Shown here piece after piece: positions 25,771-32,695 of a stretch of DNA of 64,000 nucleotides (its first letter is position 1; each line of letters opens with the position of its first letter). Below the pieces are notes generated by a model. The model saw only the letters and a program-made list of their open reading frames with translations. It searched no databases and was not told the origin of the DNA. Both the position numbers and the translations under genes were made by a program. This stretch comes from CADEDV01 sp036383515 (GTDB lineage: Bacteria > Bacteroidota > Bacteroidia > Chitinophagales > Chitinophagaceae), in NCBI GenBank assembly GCA_036383515.1, contig DASVOE010000122.1, positions 1 through 64,000 of the forward strand. Direction: 5' to 3'.

Positions 25771-26382
25771 TTAGAGCCGGCCATTACCGTTATTATTGGC
25801 AAGAGAAGGATCACGTTTTTCAATGAGTCGGCGTTTTTCGATGATGATCATTTCTGCCTCGGTCATTTTTTCCAATAACAGTATTTCCTTCAGAAACGGA
25901 TTCCAGTAGAAGATAAGCCGTTCGATGGGTTTCCATAATATCACCCAACTGAATACGTCCAGTGCGTTACTTAATGTAGAATGTACCCTATCTTCTGTCC
26001 GGAAGATTAATGGTAGTAATCCCTGGCAAATCATTACGATCACCATGCTTGCGGCTAATAAGATGAAAGCCTTTTTCTTAAATTTTTTAAACTCCGCTTC
26101 TTTCAGTTTCTTTTTTATAGAAAAGTGCCGGCGAACGGCCTGCATCACAGGATCCACAAACCTGCGGTCTTCAGGCAAACAACTGACCTTATACCGTATA
26201 GTTGAATAACGTTTTGCTTCTATAACGGCATTCATCAGGTACTCGCTGAACTCCTGGCTCAGTTGCCGGTTATAGATGGGCGCCGGGTCGTGTTTGTTAA
26301 AATGAGAGCTAATTGTGTGCTGATCGATGGTCATGAAAATGCTGACCCGTTTGTCTAGTGGTTTGGTACTGGTTTTTTTCAT
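25771..26382 (-). CDS. membrane protein of unknown function
   Basis: A 203-residue protein I do not recognise. A basic N-terminus is followed by a soluble part, one clear membrane span (about 107-130; FILLAASMVIVMICQGLLPLIF), an amphipathic hydrophobic stretch near 143-165, and a charged C-terminus rich in Glu and Arg (MTEAEMIIIEKRRLIEKRD). No catalytic motif is seen. It is isolated between spacers of 230 and 384 bases. Confidence 0.6.
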   Translation of the reverse strand: MKKTSTKPLDKRVSIFMTIDQHTISSHFNKHDPAPIYNRQLSQEFSEYLMNAVIEAKRYSTIRYKVSCLPEDRRFVDPVMQAVRRHFSIKKKLKEAEFKKFKKKAFILLAASMVIVMICQGLLPLIFRTEDRVHSTLSNALDVFSWVILWKPIERLIFYWNPFLKEILLLEKMTEAEMIIIEKRRLIEKRDPSLANNNGNGRL

Positions 26383-26766
26383 AGAAGCGTTGTTAGTAGT
26401 TATATGATCAGGTACTGCAAATAGTATGACACTCTAATCAGGCAAGGATATCTTCATCGAAGTGGAGTGGGGGGCAAAAAAAGTATACGATAGTTGGAGA
26501 AAATGTTTTCACGAGCATGGCCCAACGTGAATACGAACCGGTTTGACATAAAGGATAGATATTAGATTCATAACAAATGTCGTACATACCGATTATAAAT
26601 AAAATAGAGTCATTAACGTATTTCATGTCGTATATGAGCTACAGCCTTGCAAACCTTTTTATGTAGTAGTCCTTTTTTCATCATTTCAGGGCAATCTCAA
26701 AATTCGAAAATAGCGTCGCCGCTGCCGGGGAATCATGGAGACCGCAAGGGTAAAAAGCTATTCGTA
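26383..26766. other. 384-base spacer without a supported gene
   Basis: Only short frames with no family resemblance occur here. I see no tRNA, repeat or clear terminator. It should hold the promoter of the upstream minus-strand membrane protein and the 3' region of the cyclase. Confidence 0.5.
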
Positions 26767-27885
26767 TTATAGTTTATTATTGATCCCTGCGATTTCAACG
26801 ACTTCTTTTTTCCCCTTTAATATAACATGGCCCAGCGTTTCAGCCCGTAGTGCGCCGGCGAGATCAATCTTTTTCAGTAATGTTGTTGAAACGAGCAGTT
26901 GCTGATCATATTCATTGCATAATCCCTGTATCCTGGCTGCCGTATTCAGCACATCACCGTGGTAAGCGATGTCCCGTTTTATATTACCAATTTCTACAGC
27001 GGTTACTATTCCGCCGTGAACCCCCGCTTTAAACTCCGGTAATATGCCGTAGTGATCCTGGTAATAAGAGGTTCGTTTAAAAAATTCTTGCCGGCAGGCA
27101 AAATAGAAACGAATGCACGATGCATTACTGATACCATCCGCCATCCTCCATGACAAGACCATTTCATCTCCCGCATACTGGTAAATTTCTGCATCGTAGG
27201 AAGACACCACGTTATTGATATCCATAAAGCTATCCCGGATGAAGGAACTATACCGGAGATGGCCCAGTTTTTCGGCCAGGGTAGTGGATGATTTGAGATC
27301 CATGAACATAAAAATTCTTTCCTCTTCTCTCGGTCTTCTATATTTACCCAGCAACAGGGGAACGAGCACACCCGGCCCATATTTTTTATTTACCTGGTTG
27401 ATAAAATTGATCAACAAGGTCATAAAAAAATAATAGATGACAAGGATCACGAAAAAATATTCCCATGATTTGTTGCTCAACGGATACTCCTCCACGTAAC
27501 TGGTCATTAATAAATCCACCAGGATGAACCGAACGAATGTCAATAGCAGAACAAGTACAGCAAGAGAAAGAACGGTATTGAGTACTATTATTTTTCCCAG
27601 CGATTTTTTTCTGTAAAATGTTTTTTCAAGATAGTAACCTGCCAATCCAAGAATGATCCCATACAAAATGCCGAAAATGATTGCAACTATTATTATAGGT
27701 TTTAGCCTGCTGAGGCCGGGCATTTGCACTATTTGATTGATTCGCAAAGCTTGCAGGTGCATAATGGCACCGAGCAACAAATTTGCGATCATCCAGAAAT
27801 TTACCTGGATACTTAAGTAGGTGAGCACCGGAAATTTTCTCCAGAATTTCCGTGCCGTAGCAGTGTAGTCAAAATTACCGGGCAT
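26767..27885 (-). CDS. class III adenylate/guanylate cyclase, membrane-anchored
   Basis: A 372-residue protein with four predicted membrane spans (about 27-48, 63-86, 97-125 and 143-168) and a class III cyclase domain (about 187-372). Both metal-binding aspartates are visible: FMDLKSSTTLAEKLG and YQYAGDEMVLSW. The later segments GVHGGIVTAVEIG and AYHGDVLNTAARIQGLC (N-x3-R transition-state pair) are also present, so the domain looks active. It would make cAMP or cGMP at the inner membrane. Substrate is not assignable by eye. Confidence 0.85.
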   Translation of the reverse strand: MPGNFDYTATARKFWRKFPVLTYLSIQVNFWMIANLLLGAIMHLQALRINQIVQMPGLSRLKPIIIVAIIFGILYGIILGLAGYYLEKTFYRKKSLGKIIVLNTVLSLAVLVLLLTFVRFILVDLLMTSYVEEYPLSNKSWEYFFVILVIYYFFMTLLINFINQVNKKYGPGVLVPLLLGKYRRPREEERIFMFMDLKSSTTLAEKLGHLRYSSFIRDSFMDINNVVSSYDAEIYQYAGDEMVLSWRMADGISNASCIRFYFACRQEFFKRTSYYQDHYGILPEFKAGVHGGIVTAVEIGNIKRDIAYHGDVLNTAARIQGLCNEYDQQLLVSTTLLKKIDLAGALRAETLGHVILKGKKEVVEIAGINNKL

Positions 27886-28269
27886 GTTTTTATATTGGTT
27901 GAAACTAAACCTAAATTAATGTTTAGACCCATTGGCGAGCCGCAATTAATCATAACAAGATAAATAACCATTGAATAAAAGAAAAAAACCAATTGATGTT
28001 TACTATGAAGTGGGCTCGGAGAACTTGTCTCATTTTTCTTGCGCATTCAAAAACCAATTTGGTACTCACTGATCCAGTTGATAGAGCAGGCGAACAAATA
28101 ATTTATTGTGTGCAGTAACCTTAAAAAAGATGCACAGGCCTGTTGGAGTCTGACAATTTCCTGAACAGGAAAGTATGTATGTTTTGAATTAATTTTTGAT
28201 TGATCTAAAAAGCAACTGTATCGTTGCTTAAAATCTTATGGGCATATTTTTTCCACATAAGTTTTTACG
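27886..28269. other. 384-base AT-rich spacer
   Basis: No coding frame or RNA gene is supported. Base composition becomes more AT-rich here, marking the left edge of the scrambled region that runs to about 31.6 kb. Confidence 0.5.
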
Positions 28270-28457
28270 TTAAAAGTCCAGCAATCTTGAAGGCTCAATT
28301 TCTAATCCTTTGGCCAGTTCCAGAATTGTGCCGAGTGTAATATTGTGTTTTCCGTGTTCAATTTCGCTTATTCTTCCATCTAGCAAAGAGCAATTATGGA
28401 AAACTTGCAGTAGGAACATGCTCTTTTCTTTACCGTTTCTAGTTCCTGTTTGGTTAT
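28270..28457 (-). pseudogene. broken XRE-family regulator, copy 1
   Basis: A copy of the 74-residue XRE gene at 30991-31215. It has lost its start codon (ATA in place of ATG) and about 37 bases covering the first DNA-binding helix region, which shifts the frame. The last 49 codons (from MFLLQVFHNC to PSRLLDF) remain open and close to copy 3, so the damage looks recent. The leader and its palindrome are retained. Confidence 0.85.
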
Positions 28458-28474
28458 TCTGTTAAGATGCAGAG

Positions 28475-28520
28475 TTTCTTAAAAAGCCAATCTCATATAT
28501 GAGATTGGCTTTTTAAGAAA
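28475..28520. repeat. 46-bp perfect palindrome
   Basis: Twenty-three bases on each side of 28497/28498 are exact reverse complements; the centre is CTCATATATGAG and the outer arms contain AAAAAGCCAATC/GATTGGCTTTTT. The left arm is homologous to the leader of XRE copy 3, while the right arm runs into a displaced sigma-factor 3' end. A plain operator at the other copies is 16-20 bp, so this one has been extended. Confidence 0.88.
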
Positions 28521-28742
28521 TCTTGCTGTCGGCCTTTTGATAAGTTCGATATGTCATCTATCTTCTTTCATTGTGGCATGATTCAAACATCCATTTCTGA
28601 TCTTTAACCGTCTTAAAAAAAACTTTCATTTTTTATGGGCGCATGGGGACACTTTATCGTTTTATTGTTAAATCGTGAAGTAAACATTTCGCCTGAGTTG
28701 AATTTTTATCAGGTAATAAATATTGTAGAGTGGAATTCGAGG
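28505..28742 (+). pseudogene. displaced copy of the ECF-sigma 3' end and FecR 5' leader
   Basis: Codons from about 28510 read FLRNLAVGLLISSICHLSSFIVA-stop (stop at 28579), the counterpart of the intact sigma C-terminus at about 32470-32543. The following spacer, including an identical TTTTTTATGGGCGCATG-type stretch, matches 32544-32700 and ends at GTGGAATTCGA, the FecR start region, with its ATG changed to GTG. No sigma body or FecR body accompanies it. It is a truncated duplicate or transplanted fragment. Confidence 0.85.
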
Positions 28743-28746
28743 AGAA

Positions 28747-28815
28747 ATGGTAGAATATAAAAAGAGATTATGAAGCAAAAAAACGATTTAAACTAAATGT
28801 TCTCTGGATTTTTAA
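28747..28815 (+). pseudogene. remnant of a small divergent ORF (MVEYK type), copy A
   Basis: ATGGTAGAATAT... aligns with 30771-30837. Allowing one lost base it reads MVEYK-KRDYEAKKRFKLNVLWIF, against MVEYKADTKSKKLLKLNALSIF in copy B. The similarity at the residue level suggests a former coding sequence. It lies to the right of XRE copy 1, with the sigma/FecR fragment interposed. Confidence 0.5.
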
Positions 28816-29175
28816 TCTGAAAACGGGAAATATTTATTCTTAAAACGATTTACTGAATTCTCGTAATATAGTGAACTATAAACTTATTTCGCCTACTCAT
28901 GGCTCTATTGATTTGATAACTACATACATCTTTCCCACATCCTGTTTAAAGTTCGCTTTTTACCCTCTAAATATTAGAGTAATAACATATTAATCTTCCC
29001 GAAATATCTTGAGATTGATTAGGGTAGCCATTGCGGGGGGTTACTTAAAGTAAAATAATATTAGGTGGTGAAGGAAAAAAATTGCCCATTATTATACGAA
29101 AAGTTACTAAGGAGAATCCCTTATTTGAAAATTTTACCTTACTTTGTATTTATAGTTCTTATCAAGACGAAAAAA
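28816..29175. other. gene-free AT-rich stretch
   Basis: About 360 bases with frequent stops in all frames. I see no family resemblance, RNA gene or repeat that I can support. Confidence 0.45.
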
Positions 29176-29193
29176 CTCCAGTTGGGACTGGAG
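29170..29193 (-). terminator. orphan terminator-like hairpin
   Basis: CTCCAG (29176-29181) pairs with CTGGAG (29188-29193) around a TTGGGA loop. On the minus strand the stem is followed by six T bases, the form of a rho-independent terminator. No minus-strand gene ends nearby; the nearest upstream candidate is more than 1.2 kb away, so it may close a small transcript. Confidence 0.55.
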
Positions 29194-29431
29194 CTGGGAT
29201 AACATAAATAGGAAATATTTTCAAAATCAAATTACAAAATGTATTCTTTCCTACCAAATATATTCCTCGTCAAACTGAGTAAACGTATTTGCGTTTTCTT
29301 GATACCTCCGAAGGGTGTTTAAGTACCAATAACCACGATGCTGTGAGCAATAACTTTATGTTGTTTCTACAACAGCGAGGAGGCCGCCTCAACACAAAAA
29401 CACCTCGGCCAAAATTAAAGGAGGAAATCAT

Positions 29432-29590
29432 ATGAATACACGTAAGGCTATTTGCCCCAAATGTGGGTCGTCTTGTGATATCATCTTTAGATGGAGTTAC
29501 ACACACCCAGACACAGGCAAAGAAGTAAGGGCCCACAAAAGGCCCTTTCCAATCTTTGTTTGTTCATGTTCGCTAAAACGCAAATCATAA
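29432..29590 (+). CDS. 52-residue zinc-ribbon-like small protein
   Basis: An ATG preceded by AAAGGAGGAAATCAT, an unusually strong ribosome-binding site for this phylum, opens a 52-codon frame: MNTRKAICPKCGSSCDIIF near the start and FVCSCSLKRKS at the end. The CPxC and CxC pairs could hold one zinc, as in small zinc ribbons. A terminator hairpin follows 24 bases after the stop. The strong RBS, clean frame and terminator together argue for a real, perhaps acquired, gene. Function is unknown. Confidence 0.68.
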   Translation: MNTRKAICPKCGSSCDIIFRWSYTHPDTGKEVRAHKRPFPIFVCSCSLKRKS

Positions 29591-29614
29591 GGTTCGCACC
29601 CTTATGAGTATGAG

Positions 29615-29645
29615 GCCCGCTGTTTCTACAGGGGGCTTTTTATTT
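29615..29645 (+). terminator. terminator after the zinc-ribbon ORF
   Basis: GCCCGCTGT (29615-29623) pairs with ACAGGGGGC (29628-29636), with one mismatch and a TTCT loop, followed by TTTTTATTTT. It has the form of a rho-independent terminator and lies on the coding strand of the small ORF. Confidence 0.7.
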
Positions 29646-30417
29646 TAATAGCGTAAATCTCGTAGGATTATTGTCAGATGCTCAATTTTTTTACAAAGGC
29701 TGCGCTATTTCTATATAAACGGAAATAATTAACCTTGAGAATCTAACTTTTACGATTTTCTTTAGATTTTTAAGAACTTTTAAAGTTTAATGCTAAAATC
29801 CTGCCTATTTAGAATTTTAAAAGATTCTTTTCGGAGGGTGTGGATAAAACTTTCTAACTAGGCACAAAATTAAGAAAGTTTGATAAATAAATTTAAGGTA
29901 AAATAGTCGAAATGTCCAATTTTTAGAAAAATTTAGAATAAATGCTGAAAATGGGTCTTTTATTCTAATCTACCAATAGACCCTTATTTAGGCAAAGGGA
30001 TTGAAACATAGGAAACCTGATTGGAAAGTAGTTGAGGGGGTGACCCTAACCCATCTTGGAGTTGATAATAAAAGCGATTGAAGAAAAACTGTTAACGCTA
30101 TGAGCCTTTTTGATAACTTTTTAAAAGACTGGCTTAAGACTTTATCGTATATTTTTTTTAAAACCACTGAGATCCTTGTATAAACGATTAAACAATTATT
30201 TTTCTTTAAGTAACGTTCATTTCATTTTTTACCAGAGCTTCATATAATTCCACAATTTTATCAATAAGATTAAAAGTGCAATAGTGGATAATTCAAATTA
30301 TTGTCAATAGTTCCATTTACTGAATTTGCACCCTCATAATTGGTTTGAATGTTAACAATCGCTGCTTCTTCATCAAAACTTTTGGTGCTATTCTATTCTT
30401 TAACAGAAGCAGATTTT
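29646..30417. other. 770-base AT-rich stretch without supported genes
   Basis: All frames are broken. A single GGGATTGAAAC at about 29997 resembles the end of some CRISPR repeats but occurs only once. Nothing else is recognisable. Confidence 0.5.
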
Positions 30418-30648
30418 TCATTTAAAATCCAGCAATCTTGAAGGCTCAATTTCTAATCCTTTGGCCAACTCAAGGATAGTAGCAAGCCTGATATTATGTT
30501 TTCCGTGTTCAATTTCACTTATTCTTCCATTTAGCAAAGAACAATTATAGGAAACTTGCAGTAGGGACATATTTCTTTCTTTTCTTATTCGCTGGAGATT
30601 TTCTCCAAATTTTTTCTTAGTCGTTTCTATTTCCTGTTTAGTCATCAT
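30418..30648 (-). CDS. XRE-family helix-turn-helix regulator, copy 2
   Basis: A 76-residue protein consisting of a single XRE DNA-binding domain: FGENLQRIRKERNMSLLQVSYNCSLL, then GRISEIEHGKHNIRLATILELAKGLEIEPSRLLDFK. The size and layout resemble controller proteins of restriction-modification systems and small self-regulating repressors. It is close to copy 3 over its whole length. A palindrome lies about 40 bases before the start, where an autoregulatory operator would be. Confidence 0.82.
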   Translation of the reverse strand: MMTKQEIETTKKKFGENLQRIRKERNMSLLQVSYNCSLLNGRISEIEHGKHNIRLATILELAKGLEIEPSRLLDFK

Positions 30649-30679
30649 GTTAAGGTGCAGGATTTCCTAAATAGATTCG

Positions 30680-30695
30680 CTCTCATTTATGAGAG
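30680..30695. promoter_or_regulatory. operator-like palindrome of XRE copy 2
   Basis: CTCTCATT/TATGAGAG is a 16-bp palindrome with one mismatch at the centre. It occupies the same position relative to the XRE start as the palindromes of copies 1 and 3 (centre about 40 bases upstream). Confidence 0.65.
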
Positions 30696-30770
30696 TTAAG
30701 TAAAAATTTCCAGTACTATTGTAAAAAAACCACTTTTAATGGGTCCAGAAGAAAGAGATTCAGGGATAGA

Positions 30771-30837
30771 ATGGTAGAATACAAAGCAGATACAAAGTCT
30801 AAAAAACTACTTAAACTTAATGCTCTCTCGATTTTTT
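30771..30837 (+). pseudogene. small divergent ORF (MVEYK type), copy B
   Basis: A short frame starting MVEYKADTKSKKLLKLN and ending at a TAG-type stop after about 22 codons, divergent from XRE copy 2 with the palindrome between them. It is similar to copy A at 28747. It is too short to judge as a working gene and may be the truncated start of a longer one. Confidence 0.4.
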
Positions 30838-30990
30838 GCTAAGAAACGCAGAGAACTTGGCCATGCGCTGCGAACCTTAAATGCTGAAGCTTATTTAACG
30901 GATGTTTTAATGTTCAAACAACAATTCACATGAAATGTGAGCACTGGTTAAAACTTCACGATGTTATCTTTAACCGAACCAGGATTTCAT

Positions 30991-31215
30991 TTAAAAATCC
31001 AGCAATCTTGAAGGCTCAATCTCCAACCCCTTAGCCAGTTCCAGAATAGTGCTAAGCGTAATATTATGTTTTCCATGTTCAATTTCGCTTATTCTTCCGT
31101 CCAGCAAAGAGCAATTATGGGAAACTTGCAGCAAGGACATGTTTCTTTCTTTTCTTATTTTCTGGAGGTTTTTTCCAAATTTCTTTTTTGCTGTTTCGAG
31201 TTCTTGTTTAGTCAT
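30991..31215 (-). CDS. XRE-family helix-turn-helix regulator, copy 3
   Basis: A 74-residue single-domain XRE protein (FGKNLQKIRKERNMSLLQ...SRLLDF), intact and nearly identical in the second half to copies 1 and 2. It has a 20-bp perfect palindrome 42 bases before the start and faces a divergent ORF on the other side. It probably binds that palindrome and represses its own gene and the divergent one; this is inference from layout. Confidence 0.83.
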   Translation of the reverse strand: MTKQELETAKKKFGKNLQKIRKERNMSLLQVSHNCSLLDGRISEIEHGKHNITLSTILELAKGLEIEPSRLLDF

Positions 31216-31247
31216 TCTGTTAAGGTGCAGAATTTCTTAAAAAAAAT

Positions 31248-31267
31248 CACTCTCATATATGAGAGTG
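31248..31267. promoter_or_regulatory. operator-like palindrome of XRE copy 3
   Basis: A 20-bp perfect palindrome, CACTCTCATA/TATGAGAGTG. It shares the TCTCATA/TATGAGA core with the palindromes of the other two copies and lies between the XRE gene and the divergent ORF at 31306. Confidence 0.72.
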
Positions 31268-31305
31268 TAACAAAAAAATATTTAGCTTTGGAAAAACTCG
31301 CCTTT

Positions 31306-31589
31306 ATGATAGATTTTGAAAATCATATAAAATTTTGCAGCGAAGCTCACCGCTACGTGAAAAGATTAAAAAAAGGTCTTGTTGTGAGTGATGAATATTA
31401 CTTGGAGACTTTTTCCTGGTCTGGATTTCCAGAACACTTAAGAGATGGTTAGATCTAGCCTTTGTAATTGAAGAGCCCTTCGATTTCAAATACAAAGAGG
31501 CGTGGACAAAACTAAAAGACTTAGATACACTTATAAATAGCTGCGTATTTTCTTTTATTACATTTCAGGAAGCTTGGATGGAGTCATAG
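31306..31589 (+). pseudogene. frameshifted unknown ORF divergent from XRE copy 3
   Basis: The frame MIDFENHIKFCSEAHRYVKR...FSWSGFPEHLR ends at 31452. Moving one base near 31443 restores a second open stretch, WLDLAFVIEEPFDFKYKEAW...ITFQEAWMES, ending at a TAG at 31587. Together they would give a protein of about 94 residues. Either one base was lost or gained, or a sequencing error is present. I do not recognise the family. Confidence 0.6.
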
Positions 31590-31946
31590 TTTTCCACAAC
31601 CCCAATCTAAAAACAAAACATTATCGTACAGGAAATATTAACGTGCGTTAGGTAATTGGCGTTAAAATTATTTAAATACTTAAGAGCCTTGAATTTATGC
31701 AAGGTTAGGTGAAGCATGAATGCAGGATAAGTGTTTTCTAGAAAAAAATAAGTGTTTTTGTGTAGAACGTGTATGGTTTCTCAATATCTTGTCACAGAAT
31801 TGTAACCCACCTTATCCATGCACTTTCTAGATAGTTGCCATAGAAGTAACTGCTATTTTTTCCGGTATCTAAGTAAAAACCTCAAGTCATCCATTATCTC
31901 TATCGTTGAATCGTTTGCCACGAACCAAAAATCTGTAACCAATCAC

Positions 31947-32543
31947 ATGGATAAGGAGATGGAAATTGTTGCCGCTTTTAAAAAAAAGGATGCAAAAGCA
32001 TTTGCACACATTTTTAAATTACATCGGAAGGCGTTGGTTTATTTTGCCGAAAGAATCCTCGATATTCGTGAGGAAGCTGAAGACATTGTAGCCATTACTT
32101 TTATAAAACTTTGGGAAAAGTATGACAATTTTGATAGCCTCCCGGCAATAAAATCTTTTCTGTACGTTACTACCCGTAATGCCTGCATAGATTTTTTACG
32201 TTATTCAAAACGGGCATCTGCTTCACAAAAGGATTATTCTTATTGGGCTGATAATAAGGAAGACGAAATTCTTCATCTTATGTATGATGCAGAATTACTT
32301 GTTGAGCTTGACAAGGAAATAGAATTACTTCCCAAAAAATGCCGGGAGATTTTTAAGCTTTCTTATTTTCAAGGTCTCCCTACCAATGAAATAGCTGATA
32401 AACTTGGTCTTTCAGTTAAAACGGTCCGCAATCAAAGAGCAAAAGCCGTTCATCTTATACAAGCAGCATTCCTTAAAAGAAATATCGCAGTCGGTCTTTT
32501 GATTGGCTCGATATGCCACTCATCCTCCTGCATTGTGGCCTGA
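31947..32543 (+). CDS. ECF-type RNA polymerase sigma factor (Bacteroidetes FecI-like)
   Basis: About 198 residues from the ATG at 31947, chosen because the family starts near M-x-E-x-x-I-V-x-A-F-K; the open frame extends up to 31818. Region 2 is visible (VYFAERILDIREEAEDIVAITFIKLWE, then SFLYVTTRNACIDFLR), as is region 4 (LPKKCREIFKLSYFQGLPTNEIADKLGLSVKTVRNQRAKA). It should direct transcription of the SusC/SusD operon under control of the FecR protein. The hydrophobic C-terminus (AVGLLIGSIC) is typical of the group. Confidence 0.92.
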   Translation: MDKEMEIVAAFKKKDAKAFAHIFKLHRKALVYFAERILDIREEAEDIVAITFIKLWEKYDNFDSLPAIKSFLYVTTRNACIDFLRYSKRASASQKDYSYWADNKEDEILHLMYDAELLVELDKEIELLPKKCREIFKLSYFQGLPTNEIADKLGLSVKTVRNQRAKAVHLIQAAFLKRNIAVGLLIGSICHSSSCIVA

Positions 32544-32695
32544 TTCAAACACCCATTTTCCTATCTCAAACTTTCTTCTTAAAAGAAATTTTCATTTTTT
32601 ATGGGCGCATGAGGATACTTTATCGTTTTATTATTAAATCGTGAAGTAAACATTGCGCCTGAGTTAAGCCTTTATCACGTAATAAATATTGTAGA

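Noticed and set aside
26438..26626. 62-codon minus-strand frame in the spacer before the cyclase
   Set aside because: Cys- and Phe-rich random-looking sequence with no start signal.
29270..29536. 88-codon frame on the minus strand across the zinc-ribbon ORF
   Set aside because: No ribosome site or family likeness; the opposite strand has a strong ribosome site, Cys pairs and a terminator.
29990..30012. GGGATTGAAAC, the 3' end of several known CRISPR repeats
   Set aside because: It occurs once, with no regular spacing and no cas genes in the window.
31818..31946. 43-residue extension of the ECF sigma factor
   Set aside because: The extension is not sigma-like; the family starts near the ATG at 31947.
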